Shown here piece by piece: positions 33,605 through 44,300 of a stretch of DNA of 64,000 nt. The DNA comes from Fibrobacter sp. UWH6. Its GTDB lineage: Bacteria; Fibrobacterota; Fibrobacteria; Fibrobacterales; Fibrobacteraceae. The position numbers and the translations under genes are program-made. The stretch's first letter is position 1, and each line of letters starts with the position of its first letter. Where the stretch lies: the NCBI RefSeq assembly GCF_900142465.1, contig NZ_FRAX01000013.1, positions 48,948 to 112,947 on the forward strand, given 5' to 3'. The notes below the pieces were generated by a model. It was not told the origin of the DNA and made no database searches. It was given only the letters and a program-made list of their open reading frames with translations.

Positions 33605-34642
33605 TCAAATCAAAGGTATCTTATTAACCGCATCCCGTTTCTGCGACATCACGCACTTAGCATATATAAGTGTAGTCTCAATTTTACGATGCCCCAACAA
33701 GTTCTGCACCAAGTATAAATCAGCCCCATTCTGTGCAAGCAAGCATGCAAAGGTATGCCGTGCGATGTGCATGCTAATCTGGCGCCACCGGCCAACACCA
33801 GCATCCCTTGCCCATCTGCGTATAATACGGTTAAGGTGAGACACGGATTTTGGTAAAGACGGGAACACCAACGGCTCACTTGAAGTCTTCGCTGGAAGAA
33901 ATTTCAGCGCATTTTTTGACAAGGGTATTCTTATCGTTTCCTTAGTTTTCTTCATAAGCACTTCAAGGATGTTATTCGTTATATTAGAATGCAACAAGCC
34001 GTATATATCCGATTCTCGCAGACCGGTGAAACAAGCAAATAGAAACGCCTGCTTAACATCTTCCCTATATAGCGGTGTTTGAATAAGAAGCCTTAACTCA
34101 TCCAATGACAAAAAAATTCGGTTCGGTTTGCGGACAGAGGGAATCAAACCTCGCGTATCAACCCGGTTAAGAACAACACCATCTATAAATGCCCGATGTA
34201 ATACCGACTTAACAAAGTTGCATCGTGTGTTAATCGTGTTCACATGATTTTTACGGGCCCGGAGGAAATTCACGAACCCAGCGAACCAACGCCGGTCAAT
34301 GTCCTTCATCCTAATGTTAGGCGAATACGCATCAACCAGCTTTATTGCAGCATTGTGGGCTCTTTGCGTGTTTATTTCAAACACACCACCCATTTGCTTA
34401 ACATAGGTGCTAAATGTGATTCTACCCCTATCTACGCAGCCTAATTCCAACTCCTTAATCAGTTCTAACCTATGCTTTTGCGCTTCTTGCATTGCCAACC
34501 TATTTTCATCGGTGGCGCCTTGCCGCAAATGCAAATTCAAGTATCGCTTTCTTCGCTTACCTTCAAACTCATAACAGAGAAACAACGAATAACAGCCCTT
34601 GGTCTTTAGCTTTCGCTTGTTGATGCTTACTAGCTCTTTCAT
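33605..34642 (-). CDS. int: Tyrosine integrase of the element
   Basis: A 345-residue phage-type integrase. An N-terminal arm-binding domain (KTKGCYSLFLCYEFEGKRRKRYLNLHL) is followed by a SAM-like core-binding domain (about 75-165) and the catalytic domain: Arg209 in TGLRESD, the HxxR pair in HIARHTF (His292, Arg295), LLGHRK, and Tyr327 in LIYAK. All catalytic residues are present. The start at 34642 has AGGAT six bases upstream. The frame is open for 26 further codons, which overlap the arm repeat. The arm-type repeat starts 21 bases before the gene, so integrase binding could repress its own promoter. It sits at the end with the truncated tRNA copy. Confidence 0.93.
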   Translation of the reverse strand: MKELVSINKRKLKTKGCYSLFLCYEFEGKRRKRYLNLHLRQGATDENRLAMQEAQKHRLELIKELELGCVDRGRITFSTYVKQMGGVFEINTQRAHNAAIKLVDAYSPNIRMKDIDRRWFAGFVNFLRARKNHVNTINTRCNFVKSVLHRAFIDGVVLNRVDTRGLIPSVRKPNRIFLSLDELRLLIQTPLYREDVKQAFLFACFTGLRESDIYGLLHSNITNNILEVLMKKTKETIRIPLSKNALKFLPAKTSSEPLVFPSLPKSVSHLNRIIRRWARDAGVGRWRQISMHIARHTFACLLAQNGADLYLVQNLLGHRKIETTLIYAKCVMSQKRDAVNKIPLI

Positions 34643-34662
34643 GCTTATCCTTGCCACTCGGA

Positions 34663-34685
34663 AGTGGTCACAAAAATGGTCACAG
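34663..34685 (+). repeat. Right arm-type repeat
   Basis: Identical 23-bp copy of 22775-22797 (two TGGTCACA units), 100 bases inside the right attachment repeat and between it and the integrase start. Confidence 0.65.
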
Positions 34686-34785
34686 AATTTGAGCTGTGTT
34701 GCATTTCTAATGGCTCTCACACCATATCAGCATTTAGCACATCTTTCGACAATTTGCCGTTTTTCGTTCAAAATCGACACTTTTC

Positions 34786-34858
<73 letters not shown>

Positions 34859-34859
<1 letters not shown>

Positions 34860-34886
34860 AACCTCGCTGAAAAGCGAGGTTTTTTT
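34859..34886 (+). terminator. Original tRNA-Val terminator, now displaced
   Basis: Stem AACCTCGCT / AGCGAGGTT with loop GAAA and seven Ts, directly after the right attachment repeat. Confidence 0.85.
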
Positions 34887-34972
34887 CGTATATATAAAAT
34901 ACGTCAAACAAAGTCCGTCATCCCTTTTTGAAGGACTGGCGTAGAATTCAGAAAGTCAAGTTCCCAGACCGC

Positions 34973-35013
34973 ATAAAAAAAACGAGACGCCCTGTTTCCA
35001 GAGCGCCTCTATT
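34973..35013 (-). terminator. Terminator of the DASS transporter gene
   Basis: On the minus strand GAGGCGCTCT / AGGGCGTCTC (with two G-T pairs) is followed by eight Ts. It lies about 70 bases after the stop at 35083. The stretch 34887-35082 has no gene. Confidence 0.75.
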
Positions 35014-35082
35014 CCGCTAAACTTGCGAATGTTTGCGGGACCAGGCCCGCGATATAGCAGCGGGAAGAACCCGCCACCTTAA

Positions 35083-36804
35083 TTACTTAGCTTCGGCAGC
35101 AGCCGGGGCTTCAGCGGCGGGAGCAGCTTCAGCCTTAACTTCTTCAACCTTAGCAGCTTCTGCAGCAGGAGCGGCAGCAGCGGAGTCAACCACTTCAACC
35201 TTGGCGGCAGAGTCAGCCGGCAGGGCGACAGTGCTATCGGCAGCAACTGCAGCGGCGGTGTCAGCAACAGCGGCAGGAGCCGGAGCTTCAGTAGCCACAG
35301 GTGCAGCAACCGGAGCAGCTTCGGTGGGCTTCACAACGGGAGCGCCAAAGAACTGAGCCTTAGCCAGGATAATCATCATACCCCAGGAGAGTACGAGACC
35401 AACGAGACCCATCACAACGCCAGTGATTGCCATACCCTTGGTATCGGTGTAGCCGGTAGCGTGGGCAAGAGCGTTAGGCGGAGTGGAGATCGGCATGGAC
35501 ATACCGAGAGAAGAAGCGAAGGCAACAGAAACCAGGAGAGCGGTAACGCCACCGAGACCGGTGAGGTTGTCCTGGCAAGCAATGCCAACTGCGCAAAGAA
35601 TAGGAACGAGAAGAGTTGCAGTAGAGGTATGGCTCATGAAGTTAGCCATGAACAGGCAGATGATACCGCAACCGACCATGAGAGCAACCGGAGACCAGCT
35701 TGCAAACGGAATGGTCTTGATCAAGTGAGCGGCAAGACCGGTAGCGTTGAGGCCAACACCCAGTGCGAAACCACCAGCAACCAGCCACAGAACGTCCCAG
35801 CTCATTTCGTTCAGGTCCTTCTTGGTGATAACACCAGTCAGGGCGAACACTGCCATAGGAATCATAGCGATAGCGTTGTCGTTAATGCCATGGACACCCT
35901 TACCGGTAACCCACAGGAGAACGCAGAGAACGAAAGTAATGTAGACGATGATGGCCTTGGGGCTGGTGTCGAACTTGCCAGCGCCTTCGATGTTCAGGAT
36001 CATTTCCTTCATCTTGATGGGGTAAATCTTCATCAAGAGAACCCATGCGATAACCATCAGAATAATAACGTAGGGAACGCCGAAAGCCATCCACTGACCG
36101 AAGGAAACCGGGTTTGCAGCCAGGTCGCCGCGGGCGATAGCGTCGTTCAGGGCGCCAAGAGCGATAGCGTTAGGAGGAGTACCGATCGGGGTACCCATAC
36201 CACCGATGTTTGCACCGAGAGGAATGGCGAGAGCGAAAGCAGCCTTACCGCGGTCGTTTTCATCAAACAGCTTCAGAACCGGAGCCAAGATAGCCAGCAT
36301 CATAGCGGCGGTAGCGGTGTTGCTCATGAACATAGAGAACACGGCGGTGATGAGCATGAGGCCCAGGAGCACGAACTTCGGGTTCTTTCCGAAAGGCTTC
36401 AGGAGCACGCGAGCCAGGTTCAAGTCCAGCTTGTACTTGGTAGCGGCAGCTGCCAGGAAGAAACCTCCCAGGAACAGCATGATGATGGGGTTAGCGAAGG
36501 TAGCCATCACAGACTTGTGGCTAATCATGGTAACGCCATCAACACGGAACATGGACAGGGAGGAATCAGACATGGTGATGATCATGAGGACGATCACCAG
36601 CATGGAGGTGGACCAGATCGGGAACGGTTGGAGAATCCAGAAGAGAGCAGCCATGACGAATACGCCAATGACGCGAATTTCCAGCGGGTTCAGGATGCCC
36701 ATGGGGCTTGCTGCATCGAATCCCAGGGATTCGTACGGCAAGTAGAGAGCAACAATTGCGAGGATTGTTGCGATAACGAATTTGATGAATTTAGCCTTTG
36801 TCAT
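35083..36804 (-). CDS. DASS/SLC13-family sodium:dicarboxylate (or sulfate) transporter with Ala-rich tail
   Basis: A 573-residue inner-membrane symporter with about 11-12 helices in residues 1-485. The first substrate/sodium motif is SNT (161-163) in MFMSNTATAAMM. The second is SHT (391-393) in NFMSHTSTATLL, where most relatives have SNT. GGFFLA and PIGTPPNA segments are typical. The last 85 residues are a low-complexity tail of Ala, Pro, Glu and Val (AEAAPVAAPVATEAPAPA..) predicted to hang in solution, which is unusual for the family. In a succinate-forming bacterium it may move C4-dicarboxylates. The direction of transport cannot be told. It is monocistronic. Confidence 0.88.
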   Translation of the reverse strand: MTKAKFIKFVIATILAIVALYLPYESLGFDAASPMGILNPLEIRVIGVFVMAALFWILQPFPIWSTSMLVIVLMIITMSDSSLSMFRVDGVTMISHKSVMATFANPIIMLFLGGFFLAAAATKYKLDLNLARVLLKPFGKNPKFVLLGLMLITAVFSMFMSNTATAAMMLAILAPVLKLFDENDRGKAAFALAIPLGANIGGMGTPIGTPPNAIALGALNDAIARGDLAANPVSFGQWMAFGVPYVIILMVIAWVLLMKIYPIKMKEMILNIEGAGKFDTSPKAIIVYITFVLCVLLWVTGKGVHGINDNAIAMIPMAVFALTGVITKKDLNEMSWDVLWLVAGGFALGVGLNATGLAAHLIKTIPFASWSPVALMVGCGIICLFMANFMSHTSTATLLVPILCAVGIACQDNLTGLGGVTALLVSVAFASSLGMSMPISTPPNALAHATGYTDTKGMAITGVVMGLVGLVLSWGMMIILAKAQFFGAPVVKPTEAAPVAAPVATEAPAPAAVADTAAAVAADSTVALPADSAAKVEVVDSAAAAPAAEAAKVEEVKAEAAPAAEAPAAAEAK

Positions 36805-36960
36805 AGTGCGCCCAAATTTAGAATAAAAGGATACCTATGGCAATGTCTTTAATTCATAATTGAGAATCGGAATATCAATAGCTTTTATCAATAAATCTTT
36901 AAAATCAATCAAATTCCATCAATTAACAACTTTCCTTTACGAATTAATCATTATTTATTA

Positions 36961-36991
36961 TAAAAGACGTCCGGTTTCCCGGGCGTCTTCT
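36961..36991 (-). terminator. Terminator of the 1411-residue surface protein gene
   Basis: Minus-strand stem AGACGCCCGG / CCGGACGTCT with loop GAAA and TTTTATAA after it. The rest of the 36805-37024 gap is AT-rich promoter sequence for the transporter gene. Confidence 0.8.
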
Positions 36992-37024
36992 TCGCCATAA
37001 ATCGGCAAAACGGTCGAATTTGGC

Positions 37025-40000
37025 CTATTTTACCATAATCTTCCGGGAAGCCTTCTCCCCTGCCACCTGGACATGGAGCAGGTACAAGCCGGTTCTGGGA
37101 GCCTCGAGGGCCACGCGGTTCGTTCCGGCAGCGGCACGGCCCTTGTAAGAAGCCTTCACCTTGCCGTGCAGATCCAGCACATTTACGACCATACGGGCGC
37201 CAGCCAGGGATTCTTCCACGGTAAAGCCCACATCCAAAGAACCTGCAGCCTGGACAAAGCGAAGCCCACCCACAGCCGAAGCCACCACGGCGTCCGCCCT
37301 GGTCACATGGACCGTGGCATTGGAACCGGAGGTCTTCAGGGCGACCTTCAGGGCGGCACCTTCCTTCATCTCCGTTGTTTCACCGTTTGCGGTTACAAAT
37401 ACGCGGTAACCCATATCATTCAGGGCGGCCACGCCCACCAGGGTCAGTTCACCCATTCGGTCAGAACTTGCACTCAGGCTCAAATCCCACTTATAGCTCT
37501 GGGATTCAGACTTAAAGGACTTGGCCAGGGCGCGCTTGCCTTCGACGATAGACAGCGAAACACGGTCACCCATGGCGGCAGGCGGTTCAGAACCCACAAA
37601 GGGTTCCGGGCTCACACCCATGATGTTCCAGGAATCTTCGCGACCATTCTTATCGGAAAGAACGGCCTGGATGTACCAATTGGAGTTATTTTCGGCCTTG
37701 GCCAGGGATTTTTTGAGGACCGCAGGCGAATTACCGCTAACCTTGGAATCGGAGATGTATACCGGTTCCGCCTTTAGACGCCATTCCACAGGTCCAGACA
37801 CTTCAGCCCATACCGCTTCGTAGGGCATCAACGTATCGGCAGCCACATAGTCGCCCGACTTTACATCGTAACGCACGAAGTTTACGCGGGACTTTTCGTT
37901 GACCGACTTGCGTTCATTTTCGTGCCCCGCATAAAGGCTGACGTAACAACCATAGGGATTTGCCACCAGGTTCCAACCGCTGTAGGAACTGTCCAGGTTC
38001 CACTTCACGTCCTTATAAAGAGGTTCCCTCTTGGAATTCAGCAGCAAGTCCTGACCGGTCAGAGTGTTATACCAGAAACCACGGCGGTCGTCAAATTCTT
38101 CGCCACGGCCCAGTTCCTTGTACTGCCAGTACAAACCGGGAGTACCCATGTCGTCCCACCAGTAGAAAATCTGGTCGTCATCACGGGAAAGCTTAGACGT
38201 ATCCACCAGCGCCATAGAAATCATCTGCCAGGTATCCTCGCCGGTAGCCACAATCCGATCTTCCACCACGTAGGGATATTCCCTGGAATCCACAAACTTG
38301 CCGCCTTCGGACAGGCGCACGCTAAACTTGTAGCTTCCCGGTCGAAGAGGGAACTTGCGGAAGCTCAAAGTGTCAGAAGTTTTCTCCACGGACTTTGTCA
38401 AAAGCGTATCCACCACGCCCATGGCATCGATCAGGAAGGCATAAGCCTTCACGCCACGAGCCACATCGAAATCGCTCGTCTTGAACTTCATCGCAACCGC
38501 ATTGCCGGAACCCATCAAGGTATCGTACACAATTTCAACAGGCGTCTTGTTGGCCTTGCCGAAGTAAGCCTTCAGTTCGCCATCCATGCGGGCCAGAGGC
38601 AAAGCGACACCTTCCGCAAAATAATAGGTGATGCTATCGGAACTATGCAGCACCAGGGAATCCAGCTCATAGCCCGCATCCGGCGTTCCATTCGCCACAA
38701 GACGGAATCCATCCATCCGCTTCGGAAGCAAAGTGGAACCGTCTGCAGCAAAGCGATACTCACTGGCAACGGAATCATTTTCCAGGGACACATTCTGCAG
38801 CACCAGCACACCATGTTCAGAGGAGACCTTCAGGTGGTTGTAGTCGCCACATTCCTGTGCGTCGGCCCACACGGCATAAAGCTTATTCTTGCCGGATTCG
38901 GCAGAACGTTCCGCCAGATGCAAGTCAAAGGCCGTATACACCCAGTCCTGTTCCGAAAGCTCCGTCTTTTCGGACCAGCCAACAACGCAGGCGTCAGAAG
39001 TATAGACGTAAGCCGGCAGCTTATAGGTCGCTGTATCATTCTGATTGGCGAATGTGTAACGGGCACTGTCCACCCAGTCATAGCCATAATAAATCTGCTT
39101 TTTATCAAGGGCTGTTGTCTTTTCATCGAACAGTACGTCAAAGACCAGTTCTACATCCACCGGCTCTTCCTCTTCAGGCTTCTTGTTAATCTCAAATACG
39201 ACCTTCGCTAAATTACCCCAGCCAAGATAATAGTTTCCCTCCTCTTCGTTCGAGAAGTGATAACACTCGCGGAATTCAAGAAATTCCTCTAACGAGTTAT
39301 AACTCATCCCGTCCTCTTCACTGCCAGATTCTCCGAGGGAGTTATATTCAGTCTCGCATTCCATTGCGTAAACTTTTACGCTGTTTTTGACAAATTCGTA
39401 TTTCTCGTCCGGCACAACCTTGAACCAGACTTGAACTCCCATAGTATCGGAAGCGAACAGCTTGCCATTCTCGTCAAAGGCATGGAACAAGGTATCCTTT
39501 CCAAAAAACTGGTAAGCCCAGACCGATGCATGGCCCTCTTCAAAAACAGCAATTTCCTTTGCATCACTGGCGTCCTTGTCCTTCCACACGGCATAGAGGG
39601 TCGTGGGCGCATTGGGGTTCATGCTTCCATAATCCTGCAATTCCTGCAAGTCAACATAAATACGGTCGGTTGCACTCCTACGACTCGCGCGGATCAAGGA
39701 CCATCCCAAAAAAGCCTTTGTCTTGTGGAATACCATCCTACTATGGGACTGGCCGTAATAAACCGTATCCGGCTGGGGGATCACCGCACTTTCAAAGAAC
39801 AGGTCCTCCATTTCTTCGGGAGTCAACTCGAAATCATAAGCGTAATAGCGGGGCGAGCTCCGTTCAAAAGAAATAGTCCAGTTTGCACTTTCCATCAAAT
39901 TGACGTTGGCCGTTTCGTTAAACACGAAGGTTCCAGAAACTCCATCGATTACCTTCTCCACGGAAATCTGACGTAAGGAGTAGCCATCCTTAGGCTTGGG

Positions 40001-41260
40001 CACAACCGTAACAGGGATAGAATATCCCCATAGAACAGGAAGATCCAATTCCGGAACGCCGCTGACATTGGTTTTCAATTCAAGCTTAACCAGGTCTACT
40101 TCATCGCCATTGGGGTAAGTCTGTACAACTTCTACAGAGCCCCCTTCATCCGCATAAAAAACATTTTCCCACTTGTCCATCACCATGTTGCACTGATCTA
40201 CCTTAGACAACTTCATGGAATAGGAATCTTCGGCATTCATGATTGCGGCAAGTTCGGCAGTCATCCCCAGGGCAACGCCACCCTTATACTGTTCAGCCAA
40301 TTCCTCGGAGGCCGGAACCCAGCCATATCGGCAACCATTCATATCGTAAACAATGGGGAAATCCCCACTCCCGATACTATAGCCAACGGCCCCGCTGGGC
40401 CAGCCATAACCATATTCGTCCTTCACGTAGAATAGGCCCTGACCATCGATGGGATGTTCAAAAGACAAGGAATAGGTCAAAGCGGAATACGAAGCCTTCA
40501 GCTTGTACTTACAACCTCTTGTCGGCTTAATTTTGAGAATCCGTGTTTCACGCTCATAAGAAAAGCTATCATCACAAACGGATCCATTTACAGCACTAGC
40601 CTCATCACGAACCATCTCAATATCGCTAAGTTCATAACCCGCATCAGGCAAATCCAGGACATGGAACGTAAACGAAGCATATTCCGAATTCCCTTCTGTA
40701 GTGCCGACTGAAATCAACTTCCAGGGAATCTCAAAAGTCGTGGAGTTGGGAGCAATTGAGATCGAATCCATCTCCAATTTCGGAGACAACTGCGAATAAT
40801 AATACTGCTGCAACCGAATGCTTCCATGCAAGCTAGCCCCCTCGTTCTCAGGAACAATCTCTACAGGCACAGTAGCCGGATTAATGCAATTGATACCAGT
40901 CCATCGGGCGTACAATTGGATATTGCCATCATCTGTCCCGGAAGCAGCCACCAAAGCCGAAGTTATCCCACCGTATGAACTAGCAAGGCTGTTCTCAGGC
41001 TCCAAAGTCCAACCATCAAAGCAGTAACCATCCGTCCTAAAAATTTGATCTATACTGGGGAACACGTCCCCACCTTGATCATCAACGGGACCCTCAAAAG
41101 ACTGCATAAAACCGTCTGACAGGAAAACATTACCCGGCCGACTTTTCTGATTCAGGTCGAAGTAAACCGTATAGACTTCTTCATCCTGCGCCATAGCAAG
41201 ACTTGCTAAACTCACCACGGACAAGGCCATGGCACACAAAAATTTCGAGAATCTCACCAT
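37025..41260 (-). CDS. Giant secreted protein with InlB-type repeats and C-terminal sorting domain
   Basis: A 1411-residue exported protein with a signal peptide (MVRFSKFLCAMALSVVSLASLAMA). The N-terminal and middle parts contain scattered Listeria-Bacteroides (InlB B)-like units (YTVYFDLNQKSRPG..CFDGWTLEPENS; RMVFHKTKAFLGWSLI..TTLYAVW; ACVVGWSEKTELS..NKLYAVW). The C-terminal 400 residues (WQMISMALVDTSKL..FYWWDDMGTPGLYWQYKELG..YSGWNLVANPYG) match the C-terminal part of the next gene. The end (APRTGLYLLHVQVAGEKASRKIMVK) is a sorting-like domain. Probably surface-attached or secreted. Binding partner unknown. Confidence 0.8.
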   Translation of the reverse strand: MVRFSKFLCAMALSVVSLASLAMAQDEEVYTVYFDLNQKSRPGNVFLSDGFMQSFEGPVDDQGGDVFPSIDQIFRTDGYCFDGWTLEPENSLASSYGGITSALVAASGTDDGNIQLYARWTGINCINPATVPVEIVPENEGASLHGSIRLQQYYYSQLSPKLEMDSISIAPNSTTFEIPWKLISVGTTEGNSEYASFTFHVLDLPDAGYELSDIEMVRDEASAVNGSVCDDSFSYERETRILKIKPTRGCKYKLKASYSALTYSLSFEHPIDGQGLFYVKDEYGYGWPSGAVGYSIGSGDFPIVYDMNGCRYGWVPASEELAEQYKGGVALGMTAELAAIMNAEDSYSMKLSKVDQCNMVMDKWENVFYADEGGSVEVVQTYPNGDEVDLVKLELKTNVSGVPELDLPVLWGYSIPVTVVPKPKDGYSLRQISVEKVIDGVSGTFVFNETANVNLMESANWTISFERSSPRYYAYDFELTPEEMEDLFFESAVIPQPDTVYYGQSHSRMVFHKTKAFLGWSLIRASRRSATDRIYVDLQELQDYGSMNPNAPTTLYAVWKDKDASDAKEIAVFEEGHASVWAYQFFGKDTLFHAFDENGKLFASDTMGVQVWFKVVPDEKYEFVKNSVKVYAMECETEYNSLGESGSEEDGMSYNSLEEFLEFRECYHFSNEEEGNYYLGWGNLAKVVFEINKKPEEEEPVDVELVFDVLFDEKTTALDKKQIYYGYDWVDSARYTFANQNDTATYKLPAYVYTSDACVVGWSEKTELSEQDWVYTAFDLHLAERSAESGKNKLYAVWADAQECGDYNHLKVSSEHGVLVLQNVSLENDSVASEYRFAADGSTLLPKRMDGFRLVANGTPDAGYELDSLVLHSSDSITYYFAEGVALPLARMDGELKAYFGKANKTPVEIVYDTLMGSGNAVAMKFKTSDFDVARGVKAYAFLIDAMGVVDTLLTKSVEKTSDTLSFRKFPLRPGSYKFSVRLSEGGKFVDSREYPYVVEDRIVATGEDTWQMISMALVDTSKLSRDDDQIFYWWDDMGTPGLYWQYKELGRGEEFDDRRGFWYNTLTGQDLLLNSKREPLYKDVKWNLDSSYSGWNLVANPYGCYVSLYAGHENERKSVNEKSRVNFVRYDVKSGDYVAADTLMPYEAVWAEVSGPVEWRLKAEPVYISDSKVSGNSPAVLKKSLAKAENNSNWYIQAVLSDKNGREDSWNIMGVSPEPFVGSEPPAAMGDRVSLSIVEGKRALAKSFKSESQSYKWDLSLSASSDRMGELTLVGVAALNDMGYRVFVTANGETTEMKEGAALKVALKTSGSNATVHVTRADAVVASAVGGLRFVQAAGSLDVGFTVEESLAGARMVVNVLDLHGKVKASYKGRAAAGTNRVALEAPRTGLYLLHVQVAGEKASRKIMVK

Positions 41261-41397
41261 AAGAGTCCCTTTTATTCAGTACATACTTCCGATAGGAAAT
41301 ATAGTTACTTGTAAGAGTATTGTAAGAAAGCCACCGGGGCAAAGCCCCTGTGGCTAAACTCATACGGTTAAACAAGAATTATTAGGACCGCGAAAGG

Positions 41398-44300
41398 TTA
41401 CTTCACCATCACCTTGGCGTTCATGGTCTGGCTTCCAACCTTCACCTGCATGAAGTAAAGGCCGGACTTGGGAGCCTGCAGATCAAGTACGTTCTGGCCG
41501 GCGCGGGCGGCAAAGTTGCCGCGGGCCACGCTCTTGCCGTTTACACTCACCAGAGCGTAGTGGCCATTGGCCCCAGCCAATGCGTCGGCCGCATTGAAGC
41601 CAACCTGCAGCGAACCTGCGTTCTGCAACACCTTGAATCCGTTCAGGGCGGCAGAGGCAACAGCCATGTCACTGCGAGCAGCCACACGGACCTGCACCTG
41701 CTTGGCATCCTGCTTCAGGGCGACATTCAGGGACTTTCCGTCGGTCACTTCCTTGGTTTCACCGTCAACAGTCACATACATGACGTAACCCAATTCCTTA
41801 AGGGCGTCAACACCTTCAAAGGTTAGCTTGCCTTCGCGGGCGGTATTTGCACTCAGGTCCAGGATCCATTCGTATTCCGATGCCACAGCCTTGATACTCT
41901 TGGCCAGAACAGAACCCTTGGCACTTTCGCGGATCGAGAGATTCACGCGGTCGCCCATGCCAGAAGGAGGCTCATCCAAGGTTTCGGCACTGCTGCCGGC
42001 ACCCAGAATGTTCCAGGAGTCCACCTTGCCGTTATCGTCGGAAAGGGCAACAACCACACTCCAGTTATCCGCAGAAGCCTTACGGGCGGAACCCTTGCGC
42101 ATAGAGGCAACCTTTCCAGCAACAGACAGGTCATTCTTCTCGGCATAATTGTAATCAGGGTCAGCCTTCACGCTGAACACCGTGGAGTGATCCACCTGAG
42201 CCCATACCGCTTCATAGGGGCCAACCACTTCGGCAACGCTGTAGGCACCCAGTTCGGAATCCCAGTGCCAGAAGATAACCTCGGCGTCACCTTCCGTTTT
42301 TCCCTTAGAAAGGTCTACGTACCAGCCATAGGGATTTGCCACCAGATTCCAACCGCTATACTTGTTATCCAGTTTCCACTGGATTTCGGCATCTGCAGAA
42401 ACTTCCACTTCACGAAGGGGAATGGCAACTTCCCTTGCAGAGCCAACCCAGTAACCGCGGGTTTCATCAATGGGGCCACCGCGATAGGAACGATACTGCC
42501 AGTATTCTCCGACAGGATTCAGTTCATCCCACCAGTAGAAATTCATTTCAGAAGCGCTCAAGGTGCTTTCATCCATTGCCACTACAGAAACCATCTGCCA
42601 GCTCTTGGCCTGCATGACCACTTCCTTCTTTACCTCGTAGGACTCCTGGTAAATCACCTTGCCACCCACTTCAACAGTTACGTAGGACTTGCCCTTGGGA
42701 GCGGGCACCATTTCCCAGTAGCCGTCAGTGACCGTAGCCGTAGCAATAACCATTCCCAGTTCGTCAAGCACAGTCACCGTGGCAGGTTCGTCGGAACCCT
42801 CGGTCTTGAAAGACAGGCGGATAGCGTTGCCAGACTGTTCAAACTTCGGAGAGACAATCTGCACTTCTACCTGATTAGAGCTGCTGGAGGCAGGTTCTTC
42901 AGAGGCGGAAGAACTGGGCTTTCCAATGTAGGTAGAGTCGTAAACGGCCTTTATATTCATGTCGCGGATAACCTTGCCCAGAGCTTCGCTCCAGCCCTTA
43001 AAGGAGTACACATAATCTTCGGTAGCCTTGCGATCCAGAGCCATGCTGTTGGCCAAGTGGATGGTGTCGCCATGGGGAACCATCATTTCGTAAACGATGC
43101 TATCCTTGTAATCCCTGAAGACTACCTTGTATTTAATAGTGTCATAGATTGCGTTGATCTTGAGATCACCGACAATTTCGGTGTAGCTGGAATCCCAACC
43201 CACAAAAGTCAGACCTTCAATAACAGGAGCTTCGGGAGCCACCGCTGCCTGGCCATATTCTACCTGAGATTCATAAACCGTTCCATTGATTACAAAGGAC
43301 ACGGTGTACTTTACCAGGGAAGAATCGTATTCGGCCACATACACAACATTGTCGGTCACCTTTTCTACAGCAGGAGTCCAACCCTTGAAGGTGTAATCAT
43401 ACTGTTCCGTAGACTGACGGCGCGGTACTGCAGGGGCAGTCACTTCTGCACCATAAGTCAGCGACAGGAACTTGAGGGTATCGCCATCGTAATCTTCGAA
43501 CACAACAGCATAGTTGAGCTGTTCATATTTAGCCTTGATTACAAGATCTGCCTTTACCTGCTTGTATTCATCACTGCTCCAGCCAATGAATTTATAACCT
43601 AGACGGGACGGATCGGCAGGAGTTTCAACGGAACCTTCATAAGTTATTTCCTTGGTCAGCAGTTCTGTTCCATCAAAATCCTGGAATACAACTTTATACA
43701 TAACGGCTTCAGATTTAAAGACAGCCTTCAACACCACGTCTTCATCGGGCATGGTTGCAGGAATCACATCAGAGCCATCTTCCATTACCCACTTGACAAA
43801 GGTATAGGAATACTTTTCGTCGGCAGCCTTCTCGATGTCAGACATCAATGTGATTGCGCTTCCGTAAGCAACTTCAATATTTTCAAGCACACCATCTTCA
43901 TCATCCATATAGACCAGCTGATGAACATTAGCCGTAAACTTTGCATAGACAGTGATGTCACTCTTGACATCCTTGTAGTCATCGCTATCCCAACCAGTAA
44001 AGGTATGGCCAATCTTCTTGACACCGCTGGGAACAACGGCAGATTTACCATACTCAACAAGCTGCGTCGAGATAGTGTCGTCCAAGGCCTTAAGGAAGGT
44101 GACGGTATAGGAGTTGATTTCATAGATAGCTCTAACAGTCAGATCACCCGTAACTTCAGAAAAATCCTTATCCCACTTCACAAAGGTGTAGCCTGCGACT
44201 TCGGGAACGTCGGGAGCATTGGCAGCCGAACCAGGATCTGCATTCACCACAACCAACTGTTTGTCGTCAAAGCCCAGGAAGGTCACCTTAAACGAGACCT

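Noticed and set aside
35461..36852. 463-codon open frame antisense to the DASS transporter
   Set aside because: Extremely hydrophilic (His, Glu, Asn) with no motif. It mirrors a membrane protein.
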